In this document: positions 37,046 through 50,358 of the stretch, in pieces
Layout: each line of letters begins with the position of its first letter
How positions within the stretch are numbered: the stretch's first letter is position 1
Assembly: GCA_036925085.1 (NCBI GenBank)
Contig: JAUPFP010000116.1
Location: 186,001 to 250,000, forward strand
DNA from: Brachycybe producta
Lineage: Eukaryota; Arthropoda; Diplopoda; Playtdesmida; Andrognathidae
Length of the DNA: 64,000 bases
Direction of reading: 5' to 3'
Translations under genes and position numbers: made by a program
The notes under the pieces: generated by a model
What the model was told of the DNA's origin: nothing
Databases searched by the model: none
What the model saw: only the letters and a program-made list of their open reading frames with translations

Positions 37046-38577
37046 TTGCCCAAGGAATGCAATGCATCTAAAAGCTTCACTCTACGTCTATTAGTTCATT
37101 TGGAATTAATTTTCAAAGTTACATATCCATGCACAAGCAATGTCATGCATAGACACTTCAATGATGTCCACTTTGAACTGGTGTCATTTTTGAACCATGC
37201 AGAGCACACAGGAATTGAAGACATTTCTGCATTCCTGAATGTCCAAAGAATGCAATGCATCTAACAGTTCCATTCTACGAAAATTATTAACAATTCTCCA
37301 AAAATTAAATTCTTTCATGAGTACCCCCCTTGGAAGTTTTTCAAAAAACGGCCAAAAATGAAAGTAACTTGTGTAATTTTTGAAGCATGCATTGCACACT
37401 GGAATTGAAGACATCCCTGCATTCCTGATTGTCCAAGGAATGCAATGCATCTAAAAGCTTCACTCTATGTCCATTAGTTCATTTGGAATTAATTTTCGAA
37501 GTTTCATGTCCATGCACAAGCAATGTCAAGCATAGACACTTCAATGATGTCCACTTTGAACTCGTGTCATTTTTGAACCATGCAGAGCACACAGGAATTG
37601 AAGACATTTCTGCATTCCTGAATGTCCAAGGAATGCAATGCATCTAACAGTTCCATTCTACGAAAATTATTAACAATTCTCCAAAAATTAAATTCTTCCA
37701 TGAGTACCCCCCTTGGAAGTTTTTCAAAAAACGGCCAAAAATGAAAGTAACTGGTGTAATTTTTGAAGCATGCATTGCACTCTGGAATTGAAGACATCCC
37801 TGCATTCCTGATTGCCCAAGGAATGCAATGCATCTAAAAGCTTCACTCTACGTCTATTAGTTCATTTGGAATTAATTTTCAAAGTTACATATCCATGCAC
37901 AAGCAATGTCATGCATAGACACTTCAATGATGTCCACTTTGAACTGGTGTCATTTTTGAACCATGCAGAGCACACAGGAATTGAAGACATTTCTGCATTC
38001 CTGAATGTCCAAAGAATGCAATGCATCTAACAGTTCCATTCTACGAAAATTATTAACAATTCTCCAAAAATTAAATTCTTTCATGAGTACCCCCCTTGGA
38101 AGTTTTTCAAAAAACGGCCAAAAATGAAAGTAACTTGTGTAATTTTTGAAGCATGCATTGCACACTGGAATTGAAGACATCCCTGCATTCCTGATTGTCC
38201 AAGGAATGCAATGCATCTAAAAGCTTCACTCTATGTCCATTAGTTCATTTGGAATTAATTTTCGAAGTTTCATGTCCATGCACAAGCAATGTCAAGCATA
38301 GACACTTCAATGATGTCCACTTTGTAATGGTGTCATTTTTGAACCATGCAGAGCACACAGGAATTGAAGACATTTCTGCATTCCTGAATGTCCAAGGAAT
38401 GCAATGCATCTAACAGTTCCATTCTACGAAAATTATTAACAATTCTCCAAAAATGAAATTCTTCCATGAGTACCCCCCTTGGAAGTTTTTCAAAAAACGG
38501 CCAAAAATGAAAGTAACTGGTGTAATTTTTGAAGCATGCATTGCACACTGGAATTGAAGACATCCCTGCATTCCTGA
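37046..38577 (+). repeat. Two tandem T2-T3 dimers (2 x 766 bp)
   Basis: T2 at 37046 and 37812 alternate with T3 at 37429 and 38195, the same two-copy dimer arrangement as at 28096-29627. The private change TTTGTAATGG (about 38322) is in the last unit. Between the two dimers the A core carries GCACTCTGG (37777), shared with 34955. Confidence 0.89.
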
Positions 38578-38961
38578 TTGCCCAAGGAATGCAATGCATC
38601 TAAAAGCTTCACTCTACGTCTATTAGTTCATTTGGAATTAATTTTCAAAGTTACATGTCCATGCACAAGCAATGTCAAGCATAGACACTTCAATGATGTC
38701 CACTTTGAACTCGTGTCATTTTTGAACCATGCAGAGCACACAGGAATTGAAGACATTTCTGCATTCCTGAAATGTCCAAAGAATGCAATGCATCTAACAG
38801 TTCCATTCTACGAAAATTATTAACAATTCTCCAAAAATTAAATTCTTCCATGAGTACCCCCCTTGGAAGTTTTTCAAAAAACGGCCAAAAATGAAAGTAA
38901 CTGGTGTAATTTTTGAAGCATGCATTGCACACTGGAATTGAAGACATCCCTGCATTCCTGA
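38578..38961 (+). repeat. T1 unit with one inserted A (384 bp)
   Basis: The B core reads CCTGAAATGTCCAAAG (38766 on): one extra A, and the T2-like AAAG. The insertion alters the loop of the B inverted repeat and shifts the open frames of both strands. Confidence 0.88.
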
Positions 38962-39725
38962 TTGCCCAAGGAATGCAATGCATCTAAAAGCTTCACTCTA
39001 CGTCTATTAGTTCATTTGGAATTAATTTTCAAAGTTACATGTCCATGCACAAGCTATGTCAAGCATAGACACTTCAATGATGTCCACTTTGAACTGGTGT
39101 CATTTTTGAACCATGCAGAACACACAGGAATTGAAGACATTTCTGCATTCCTGAATGTCCAAGGAATGCAATGCATCTAACAGTTCCATTCTACGAAAAT
39201 TATGAACAATTCTCCAAAAATTAAATTCTTCCATGAGTACCCCCCTTGGAAGTTTTTCAAAAAACGGCCAAAAATGAAAGTAACTGGTGTAATTTTTGAA
39301 GCATGCATTGCACACTGGAATTGAAGACATCCCTGCATTCCTGATTGCCCAAGGAATGCAATGCATCTAAAAGCTTCAATCTACGTCTATTAGTTCATTT
39401 GGAATTAATTTTCAAAGTACATGTACATGCACAAGCAATGTCAAGCATAGACACTTCAATGATGTCCACTTTGAACTCGTGTCATTTTTGAACCATGCAG
39501 AGCACACAGGAATTGAAGACATTTCTGCATTCCTGAATGTCCAAGGAATGCAATGCATCTAACAGTTCCATTCTACGAAAATTATTAACAATTCTCCAAA
39601 AATTAAATTCTTCCATGAGTACCCCCCTTGGAAGTTTTTCAAAAAACGGCCAAAAATGAAAGTAACTGGTTAATTTTTGAAGCATGCATTGCACACTGGA
39701 ATTGAAGACATCCCTGCATTCCTAA

Positions 39726-40637
39726 TTGCCCAAGGAATGCAATGCATCTAAAAGCTTCACTCTACGTCTATTAGTTCATTTGGAATTAATTTTCAAAGTT
39801 ACATGTCCATGCACAAGCAATGTCAAGCATAGACACTTCAATGATGTCCACTTTGAACTCGTGTCATTTTTGAACCATGCAGAGCACACAGGAATTGAAG
39901 ACATTTCTGCATTCCTGAATGTCCAAGGAATGCAATGCATCTAACAGTTCCATTCTACGAAAATTATTAACAATTCTCCAAAAATTAAATTCTTCCATGA
40001 GTACCCCCCTTGGAAGTTTTTCAAAAAACGGCCAAAAATGAAAGTAACTGGTGTAATTTTTGAAGCATGCATTGCACACTGGAATTGAAGACATCCCTGC
40101 ATTCCTGAATGTCCAAGGAATGCAATGCATCTAACAGTTCCATTCTACGAAAATTATTAACAATTCTCCAAAAATTAAATTCTTTCATGAGTACCCCCCT
40201 TGGAAGTTTTTCAAAAAACGGCCAAAAATGAAAGTAACTTGTGTAATTTTTGAAGCATGCATACTGGAATTGAAGACATCCCTGCATTCCTGATTGTCCA
40301 AGGAATGCAATGCATCTAAAAGCTTCACTCTATGTCCATTAGTTCATTTGGAATTAATTAGACACTTCAATGATGTCCACTTTGAACTGGTGTCATTTTT
40401 GAACCATGCAGAGCACACAGGAATTGAAGACATTTCTGCATTCCTGAATGTCCAAAGAATGCAATGCATCTAACAGTTCCATTCTACGAAAATTATTAAC
40501 AATTCTCCAAAAATTAAATTCTTTCATGAGTACCCCCCTTGGAAGTTTTTCAAAAAACGGCCAAAAATGAAAGTAACTGGTGTAATTTTTGAAGCATGCA
40601 TTGCACACTGGAATTGAAGACATCCCTGCATTCCTAA
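39726..40637 (+). repeat. 912-bp rearranged higher-order block, copy a
   Basis: The block holds one normal 383-bp unit, the 190-bp hybrid half (40049-40238), and one T3-like unit with the 39-bp deletion (junction 40359/40360). The A core following the hybrid has the 5-bp deletion GCATGCATACTGG, so 383 + 190 - 5 + 344 = 912 bp. It ends with CCTAATTGCCC at 40634, the mark that also begins the block, which is consistent with tandem duplication. Confidence 0.92.
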
Positions 40638-41549
40638 TTGCCCAAGGAATGCAATGCATCTAAAAGCTTCACTCTACGTCTATTAGTTCATTTGGAATTA
40701 ATTTTCAAAGTTACATGTCCATGCACAAGCAATGTCAAGCATAGACACTTCAATGATGTCCACTTTGAACTCGTGTCATTTTTGAACCATGCAGAGCACA
40801 CAGGAATTGAAGACATTTCTGCATTCCTGAATGTCCAAGGAATGCAATGCATCTAACAGTTCCATTCTACGAAAATTATTAACAATTCTCCAAAAATTAA
40901 ATTCTTCCATGAGTACCCCCCTTGGAAGTTTTTCAAAAAACGGCCAAAAATGAAAGTAACTGGTGTAATTTTTGAAGCATGCATTGCACACTGGAATTGA
41001 AGACATCCCTGCATTCCTGAATGTCCAAGGAATGCAATGCATCTAACAGTTCCATTCTACGAAAATTATTAACAATTCTCCAAAAATTAAATTCTTTCAT
41101 GAGTACCCCCCTTGGAAGTTTTTCAAAAAACGGCCAAAAATGAAAGTAACTTGTGTAATTTTTGAAGCATGCATACTGGAATTGAAGACATCCCTGCATT
41201 CCTGATTGTCCAAGGAATGCAATGCATCTAAAAGCTTCACTCTATGTCCATTAGTTCATTTGGAATTAATTAGACACTTCAATGATGTCCACTTTGAACT
41301 GGTGTCATTTTTGAACCATGCAGAGCACACAGGAATTGAAGACATTTCTGCATTCCTGAATGTCCAAAGAATGCAATGCATCTAACAGTTCCATTCTACG
41401 AAAATTATTAACAATTCTCCAAAAATTAAATTCTTTCATGAGTACCCCCCTTGGAAGTTTTTCAAAAAACGGCCAAAAATGAAAGTAACTTGTGTAATTT
41501 TTGAAGCATGCATTGCACACTGGAATTGAAGACATCCCTGCATTCCTGA
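40638..41549 (+). repeat. 912-bp rearranged higher-order block, copy b
   Basis: The same order as copy a, with the hybrid half at 40961-41150, the 5-bp deletion near 41171 and the 39-bp deletion at 41271/41272. It ends differently, with AACTTGTG and CCTGATTGTCC leading into a T3 unit. The exchange that made the tandem pair therefore lies between the last shared mark and about 40578, where copy a reads AACTGGTG. Confidence 0.92.
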
Positions 41550-44500
41550 TTGTCCAAGGAATGCAATGCATCTAAAAGCTTCACTCTATGTCCATTAGTT
41601 CATTTGGAATTAATTTTCGAAGTTTCATGTCCATGCACAAGCAATGTCAAGCATAGACACTTCAATGATGTCCACTTTGAACTGGTGTCATTTTTGAACC
41701 ATGCAGAACACACAGGAATTGAAGACATTTCTGCATTCCTGAATGTCCAAGGAATGCAATGCATCTAACAGTTCCATTCTACGAAAATTATTAACAATTC
41801 TCCAAAAATGAAATTCTTCCATGAGTACCCCCCTTGGAAGTTTTTCAAAAAACGGCCAAAAATGAAAGTAACTGGTGTAATTTTTGAAGCATGCATTGCA
41901 CACTGGAATTGAAGACATCCCTGCATTCCTGATTGTCCAAGGAATGCAATGCATCTAAAAGCTTCACTCTATGTCCATTAGTTCATTTGGAATTAATTTT
42001 CGAAGTTTCATGTCCATGCACAAGCAATGTCAAGCATAGACACTTCAATGATGTCCACTTTGAACTGGTGTCATTTTTGAACCATGCAGAGCACACAGGA
42101 ATTGAAGACATTTCTGCATTCCTGAATGTCCAAAGAATGCAATGCATCTAACAGTTCCATTCTACGAAAATTATTAACAATTCTCCAAAAATTAAATTCT
42201 TTCATGAGTACCCCCCTTGGAAGTTTTTCAAAAAACGGCCAAAAATGAAAGTAACTTGTGTAATTTTTGAAGCATGCATTGCACACTGGAATTGAAGACA
42301 TCCCTGCATTCCTGATTGTCCAAGGAATGCAATGCATCTAAAAGCTTCACTCTATGTCCATTAGTTCATTTGGAATTAATTTTCGAAGTTTCATGTCCAT
42401 GCACAAGCAATGTCAAGCATAGACACTTCAATGATGTCCACTTTGAACTGGTGTCATTTTTGAACCATGCAGAGCACACAGGAATTGAAGACATTTCTGC
42501 ATTCCTGAATGTCCAAGGAATGCAATGCATCTAACAGTTCCATTCTACGAAAATTATTAACAATTCTCCAAAAATGAAATTCTTCCATGAGTACCCCCCT
42601 TGGAAGTTTTTCAAAAAACGGCCAAAAATGAAAGTAACTGGTGTAATTTTTGAAGCATGCATTGCACACTGGAATTGAAGACATCCTTGCATTCTTGATT
42701 GCCCAAGGAATGCAATGCATCTAAAAGCTTCACTCTACGTCTATTAGTTCATTTGGAATTAATTTTCAAAGTTACATGTCCATGCACAAGCAATGTCAAG
42801 CATAGACACTTCAATGATGTCCACTTTGAACTCGTGTCATTTTTGAACCATGCAGAGCACACAGGAATTGAAGACATTTCTGCATTCCTGAATGTCCAAG
42901 GAATGCAATGCATCTAACAGTTCCATTCTACGAAAATTATTAACAATTCTCCAAAAATTAAATTCTTCCATGAGTACCCCCCTTGGAAGTTTTTCAAAAA
43001 ACGGCCAAAAATGAAAGTAACTGGTGTAATTTTTGAAGCATGCATTGCACACTGGAATTGAAGACATCCCTGCATTCCTGATTGCCCAAGGAATGCAATG
43101 CATCTAAAAGCTTCACTCTACGTCTATTAGTTCATTTGGAATTAATTTTCAAAGTTACATATCCATGCACAAGCAATGTCATGCATAGACACTTCAATGA
43201 TGTCCACTTTGAACTGGTGTCATTTTTGAACCATGCAGAGCACACAGGAATTGAAGACATTTCTGCATTCCTGAATGTCCAAAGAATGCAATGCATCTAA
43301 CAGTTCCATTCTACGAAAATTATTAACAATTCTCCAAAAATTAAATTCTTTCATGAGTACCCCCCTTGGAAGTTTTTCAAAAAACGGCCAAAAATGAAAG
43401 TAACTTGTGTAATTTTTGAAGCATGCATTGCACACTGGAATTGAAGACATCCCTGCATTCCTGATTGTCCAAGGAATGCAATGCATCTAAAAGCTTCACT
43501 CTATGTCCATTAGTTCATTTGGAATTAATTTTCGAAGTTTCATGTCCATGCACAAGCAATGTCAAGCATAGACACTTCAATGATGTCCACTTTGAACTGG
43601 TGTCATTTTTGAACCATGCAGAGCACACAGGAATTGAAGACATTTCTGCATTCCTGAATGTCCAAGGAATGCAATGCATCTAACAGTTCCATTCTACGAA
43701 AATTATTAACAATTCTCCAAAAATTAAATTCTTCCATGAGTACCCCCCTTGGAAGTTTTTCAAAAAACGGCCAAAAATGAAAGTAACTGGTGTAATTTTT
43801 GAAGCATGCATTGCACACTGGAATTGAAGACATCCCTGCATTCCTGATTGCCCAAGGAATGCAATGCATCTAAAAGCTTCACTCTACGTCTATTAGTTCA
43901 TTTGGAATTAATTTTCAAAGTTACATATCCATGCACAAGCAATGTCATGCATAGACACTTCAATGATGTCCACTTTGAACTGGTGTCATTTTTGAACCAT
44001 GCAGAGCACACAGGAATTGAAGACATTTCTGCATTCCTGAATGTCCAAAGAATGCAATGCATCTAACAGTTCCATTCTACAAAAATTATTAACAATTCTC
44101 CAAAAATTAAATTCTTTCATGAGTACCCCCCTTGGAAGTTTTTCAAAAAACGGCCAAAAATGAAAGTAACTGGTGTAATTTTTGAAGCATGCATTGCACA
44201 CTGGAATTGAAGACATTCCTGCATTCCTGATTGCCCAAGGAATGCAATGCATCTAAAAGCTTCACTCTACGTCTATTAGTTCATTTGGAATTAATTTTCA
44301 AAGTTACATGTCCATGCACAAGCAATGTCAAGCATAGACACTTCAATGATGTCCACTTTGAACTCGTGTCATTTTTGAACCATGCAGAGCACACAGGAAT
44401 TGAAGACATTTCAGCATTCCTGAATGTCCAAGGAATGCAATGCATCTAACAGTTCCATTCTACGAAAATTATTAACAATTCTCCAAAAATTAAATTCTTC

Positions 44501-45379
44501 CATGAGTACCCCCCTTGGAAGTTTTTCAAAAAACGGCCAAAAATGAAAGTAACTGGTGTAATTTTTGAAGCATGCATTGCACACTGGAATTGAAGACATC
44601 CCTGCATTCCTGATTGCCCAAGGAATGCAATGCATCTAAAAGCTTCACTCTACGTCTATTAGTTCATTTGGAATTAATTTTCAAAGTTACATATCCATGC
44701 ACAAGCAATGTCATGCATAGACACTTCAATGATGTCCACTTTGAACTGGTGTCATTTTTGAACCATGCAGAGCACACAGGAATTGAAGACATTTCTGCAT
44801 TCCTGAATGTCCAAAGAATGCAATGCATCTAACAGTTTCATTCTACGAAAATTATTAACAATTCTCCAAAAATTAAATTCTTCCATGAGTACCCCCCTTG
44901 GAAGTTTTTCAAAAAACGGCCAAAAATGAAAGTAACTGGTGTAAGTTTTGAAGCATGCATTGCACACTGGAATTGAAGACATCCCTGCATTCCTGATTGC
45001 CCAAGGAATGCAATGCATCTAAAAGCTTCACTCTACGTCTATTAGTTCATTTGGAATTAATTTTCAAAGTTACATGTCCATGCACAAGCAATGTCAAGCA
45101 TAGACACTTCAATGATGTCCACTTTGAACTCGTGTCATTTTTGAACCATGCAGAGCACACAGGAATTGAAGACATTTCTGCATTCCTGAATGTCCAAGGA
45201 ATGCAATGCATCTAACAGTTCCATTCTACGAAAATTATTAACAATTCTCCAAAAATTAAATTCTTTCATGAGTACCCCCCTTGGAAGTTTTTCAAAAAAC
45301 GGCCAAAAATGAAAGTAACTTGTGTAATTTTTGAAGCATGCATTGCACACTGGAATTGAAGACATCCCTGCATTCCTGA
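41550..45379 (+). repeat. Ten units, dense mixture of T1, T2, T3 and recombinants
   Basis: T3 at 41550, 42316 and 43465; T2 at 43082, 43848 and 44614; T1 at 42699, 44231 and 44997. The unit at 41933 is T3 at its start and T2 at its end (CCAAAGAATGC, TTCTTTCATG), a recombinant. GCAGAACAC at about 41704 is shared with 35527 and 39116. Private changes include ATCCTTGCATTCTTG (about 42685), TTTCAGCATTCC (about 44411) and GTGTAAGTTTTG (about 44940). This is the most heterogeneous stretch made of full-length units. Confidence 0.86.
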
Positions 45380-48300
45380 TTGTCCAAGGAATGCAATGCA
45401 TCTAAAAGCTTCACTCTATGTCCATTAGTTCATTTGGAATTAATTTTCGAAGTTTCATGTCCATGCACAAGCAATGTCAAGCATAGACACTTCAATGATG
45501 TCCACTTTGAACTGGTGTCATTTTTGAACCATGCAGAGCACACAGGAATTGATGACATTTCTGCATTCCTGAATGTCCAAGGAATGCAATGCATCTAACA
45601 GTTCCATTCTACGAAAATTATTAACAATTCTCCAAAAATTAAATTCTTCCATGAGTACCCCCCTTGGAAGTTTTTCAAAAAACGGCCAAAAATGAAAGTA
45701 ACTGGTGTAATTTTTGAAGCATGCATTGCACACTGGAATTGAAGACATCCCTGCATTCCTGATTGCCCAAGGAATGCAATGCATCTAAAAGCTTCACTCT
45801 ACGTCTATTAGTTCATTTGGAATTAATTTTCAAAGTTACATATCCATGCACAAGCAATGTCATGCATAGACACTTCAATGATGTCCACTTTGAACTGGTG
45901 TCATTTTTGAACCATGCAGAGCACACAGGAATTGAAGACATTTCTGCATTCCTGAATGTCCAAAGAATGCAATGCATCTAACAGTTCCATTCTACGAAAA
46001 TAATTAACAATTCTCCAAAAATTAAATTCTTTCATGAGTACCCCCCTTGGAAGTTTTTCAAAAAACGGCCAAAAATGAAAGTAACTGGTGTAATTTTTGA
46101 AGCATGCATTGCACACTGGAATTGAAGACATCCCTGCATTCCTGATTGCCCAAGGAATGCAATGCATCTAAAAGCTTCACTCTACATCTATTAGTTCATT
46201 TGGAATTAATTTTCAAAGTTACATGTCCATGCACAAGCAATGTCAAGCATAGACACTTCAATGATGTCCACTTTGAACTCGTGTCATTTTTGAACCATGC
46301 AGAGCACACAGGAATTGAAGACATTTCTGCATTCCTGAATGTCCAAGGAATGCAATGCATCTAACAGTTCCATTCTACGAAAATTATTAACAATTCTCCA
46401 AAAATTAAATTCTTCCATGAGTACCCCCCTTGAAAGTTTTTCAAAAAACGGCCAAAAATGAAAGTAACTGGTGTAATATTTGAAGCATGCATTGCACACT
46501 GGAATTGAAGACATCCCTGCATTCCTGATTGCCCAAGGAATGCAATGCATCTAAAAGCTTCACTCTACGTCTATTAGTTCATTTGGAATTAATTTTCAAA
46601 GTTACATGTCCATGCACAAGCAATGTCAAGCATAGTCACTTCAATGATGTCCACTTTGAACTCGTGTCATTTTTGAACCATGCAGAGCACACAGGAATTG
46701 AAGACATTTCTGCATTCCTGAATGTCCAAGGAATGCAATGCATCTAACAGTTCCATTCTACGAAAATTATTAACAATTCTCCAAAAATGAAATTCTTCCA
46801 TGAGTACCCCCCTTGGAAGTTTTTCAAAAAACGGCCAAAAATGAAAGTAACTTGTGTAATTTTTGAAGCATGCATTGCACACTGGAATTGAAGACATCCC
46901 TGCATTCCTGATTGTCCAAGGAATGCAATGCATCTAAAAGCTTCACTCTATGTCCATTAGTTCATTTGGAATTAATTTTCGAAGTTTCATGTCCATGCAC
47001 AAGCAATGTCAAGCATAGACACTTCAATGATGTCCACTTTGAACTGGTGTCATTTTTGAACCATGCAGAGCACACAGGAATTGATGACATTTCTGCATTC
47101 CTGAATGTCCAAGGAATGCAATGCATCTAACAGTTCCATTCTACGAAAATTATTAACAATTCTCCAAAAATTAAATTCTTCCATGAGTACCCCCCTTGGA
47201 AGTTTTTCAAAAAACGGCCAAAAATGAAAGTAACTGGTGTAATTTTTGAAGCATGCATTGCACACTGGAATTGAAGACATCCCTGCATTCCTGATTGCCC
47301 AAGGAATGCAATGCATCTAAAAGCTTCACTCTACGTCTATTAGTTCATTTGGAATTAATTTTCAAAGTTACATATCCATGCACAAGCAATGTCATGCATA
47401 GACACTTCAATGATGTCCACTTTGAACTGGTGTCATTTTTGAACCATGCAGAGCACACAGGAATTGAAGACATTTCTGCATTCCTGAATGTCCAAAGAAT
47501 GCAATGCATCTAACAGTTCCATTCTACGAAAATAATTAACAATTCTCCAAAAATTAAATTCTTTCATGAGTACCCCCCTTGAAAGTTTTTCAAAAAACGG
47601 CCAAAAATGAAAGTAACTGGTGTAATTTTTGAAGCATGCATTGCACACTGGAATTGAAGACATCCCTGCATTCCTGATTGCCCAAGGAATGCAATGCATC
47701 TAAAAGCTTCACTCTACATCTATTAGTTCATTTGGAATTAATTTTCAAAGTTACATGTCCATGCACAAGCAATGTCAAGCATAGACACTTCAATGATGTC
47801 CACTTTGAACTCGTGTCATTTTTGAACCATGCAGAGCACACAGGAATTGAAGACATTTCTGCATTCCTGAATGTCCAAGGAATGCAATGCATCTAACAGT
47901 TCCATACTACGAAAATTATTAACAATTCTCCAAAAATTAAATTCTTCCATGAGTACCCCCCTTGAAAGTTTTTCAAAAAACGGCCAAAAATGAAAGTAAC
48001 TGGTGTAATTTTTGAAGCATGCATTGCACACTGGAATTGAAGACATCCCTGCATTCCTGATTGCCCAAGGAATGCAATGCATCTAAAAGCTTCACTCTAC
48101 GTCTATTAGTTCATTTGGAATTAATTTTCAAAGTTACATGTCCATGCACAAGCAATGTCAAGCATAGTCACTTCAATGATGTCCACTTTGAACTCGTGTC
48201 ATTTTTGAACCATGCAGAGCACACAGGAATTGAAGACATTTCTGCATTCCTGAATGTCCAAGGAATGCAATGCATCTAACAGTTCCATTCTACGAAAATT

Positions 48301-48443
48301 ATTAACAATTCTCCAAAAATGAAATTCTTCCATGAGTACCCCCCTTGGAAGTTTTTCAAAAAACGGCCAAAAATGAAAGTAACTGGTGTAATTTTTGAAG
48401 CATGCATTGCACACTGGAATTGAAGACATCCCTGCATTCCTGA
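45380..48443 (+). repeat. Higher-order repeat: two copies of a 1532-bp tetramer
   Basis: Four units repeat in order. The first is T3 with AATTGATGACATT (45549 and 47081). The second is T2 with GAAAATAATTAAC (about 45997 and 47529). The third has CTCTACATCTATT (46180 and 47712). The fourth has CATAGTCACTTC (46632 and 48164) and ends in AAAATGAAATTC. Corresponding marks are 1532 bp (four units) apart. The copies differ at a few places: TTCATACT-type change CCATACTACG near 47902, GTAATATTTG near 46475, CTTGAAAG at 47578, and AACTTGTG near 46849 in copy one only. Confidence 0.92.
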
Positions 48444-49592
48444 TTGCCCAAGGAATGCAATGCATCTAAAAGCTTCACTCTACGTCGATTAGTTCATTTG
48501 GAATTAATTTTCAAAGTTACATGTCCATGCACAAGCAATGTCAAGCATAGACACTTCAATGATGTCCACTTTGAACTCGTGTCATTTTTGAACCATGCAG
48601 AGCACACAGGAATTGAAGACATTTCTGCATTCCTGAATGTCCAAGGAATGCAATGCATCTAACAGTTCCATTCTACGAAAATTATTAACAATTCTCCAAA
48701 AATTAAATTCTTCCATGAGTACCCCCCTTGGAAGTTTTTCTAAAAACGGCCAAAAATGAAAGTAACTGGTGTAATTTTTGAAGCATGCATTGCACACTGG
48801 AATTGAAGACATCCCTGCATTCCTGATTGCCCAAGGAATGCAATGCATCTAAAAGCTTCACTCTACGTCTATTAGTTCATTTGGAATTAATTTTCAAAGT
48901 TACATGTCCATGCACAAGCAATGTCATGCATAGACACTTCAATGATGTCCACTTTGAACTGGTGTCATTTTTGAACCATGCAGAGCACACAGGAATTGAA
49001 GACATTTCTGCATTCCTGAATGTCCAAGGAATGCAATGCATCTAACAGTTCCATTCTACGAAAATTATTAACAATTCTCCAAAAATTAAATTCTTCCATG
49101 AGTACCCCCCTTGGAAGTTTTTCAAAAAACGGCCAAAAATGAAAGTAACTGGTGTAATTTTTGAAGCATGCATTGCACACTGGAATTGAAGACATCCCTG
49201 CATTCCTGATTGCCCAAGGAATGCAATGCATCTAAAAGCTTCACTCTACGTCTATTAGTTCATTTGGAATTAATTTTCAAAGTTACATGTCCATGCACAA
49301 GCAATGTCAAGCATAGACACTTCAATGATGTCCACTTTGAACTCGTGTCATTTTTGAACCATGCAGAGCACACAGGAATTGAAGACATTTCTGCATTCCT
49401 GAATGTCCAAGGAATGCAATGCATCTAACAGTTCCATTCTACGAAAATTATTAACAATTCTCCAAAAATTAAATTCTTCCATGAGTACCCCCCTTGGAAG
49501 TTTTTCAAAAAACGGCCAAAAATGAAAGTAACTGGTGTAATTTTTGAAGCATGCATTGCACACTGGAATTGAAGACATCCCTGCATTCCTGA
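48444..49592 (+). repeat. Three T1-like units
   Basis: The unit at 48444 has CGTCGATTAG and TTTTTCTAAAAACGG (about 48736). The unit at 48827 mixes ACATGTCC (T1) with GTCATGCATAG and AACTGGTG (T2), a recombinant. The unit at 49210 is ordinary T1. Confidence 0.86.
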
Positions 49593-50358
49593 TTGCCCAA
49601 GGAATGCAATGCATCTAAAAGCTTCACTCTACGTCTATTAGTTCATTTGGAATTAATTTTCAAAGTTACATATCCATGCACAAGCAATGTCATGCATAGA
49701 CACTTCAATGATGTCCACTTTGAACTGGTGTCATTTTTGAACCATGCAGAGCACACAGGAATTGAAGACATTTCTGCATTCCTGAATGTCCAAAGAATGC
49801 AATGCATCTAACAGTTCCATTCTACGAAAATTATTAACAATTCTCCAAAAATTAAATTCTTTCATGAGTACCCCCCTTGGAAGTTTTTCAAAAAACGGCC
49901 AAAAATGAAAGTAACTTGTGTAATTTTTGAAGCATGCATTGCACACTGGAATTGAAGACATCCCTGCCTTCCTGATTGTCCAAGGAATGCAATGCATCTA
50001 AAAGCTTCACTCTATGTCCATTAGTTCATTTGGAATTAATTTTCGAAGTTTCATGTCCATGCACAAGCAATGTCAAGCATAGACACTTCAATGATGTCCA
50101 CTTTGAACTGGTGTCATTTTTGAACCATGCAGAGCACACAGGAATTGAAGACATTTCTGCATTCCTGAATGTCCAAGGAATGCAATGCATCTAACAGTTC
50201 CATTCTACGAAAATTATTAACAATTCTCCAAAAATGAAATTCTTCCATGAGTACCCCCCTTGGAAGTTTTTCAAAAAACGGCCAAAAATGAAAGTAACTG
50301 GTGTAATTTTTGAAGCATGCATTGCACACTGGAATTGAAGACATCCCTGCATTCCTGA
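49593..50358 (+). repeat. T2-T3 variant dimer, copy at 49.6 kb
   Basis: T2 at 49593 and T3 at 49976, full length. The A core between them has CCCTGCCTTCCTG (about 49966), which breaks one base of the left arm of the A inverted repeat. The T3 carries CTATGTCC and ends in AAAATGAAATTC. Confidence 0.88.

Larger units (their letters stand above)
38962..41549 (+). repeat. Duplicated segment, copy 2, ending in tandem 912-bp blocks
   Basis: It repeats the rare marks of 35373-37045 in order: AAGCTATGTC (39051), GCAGAACAC (39116), TTATGAAC, CTTCAATCTACG, TGTACATGC, CCTAATTGCCC (39722), hybrid half, GCATGCATACTGG, 39-bp deletion. The offset is 3589 bp at the left and 3587 bp further on, because copy 2 lost one base near 39417 (CAAAGTACATG) and one near 39670 (ACTGGTTAATT). 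The block 39726-40637 is then repeated as 40638-41549, which copy 1 does not show. Confidence 0.92.
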
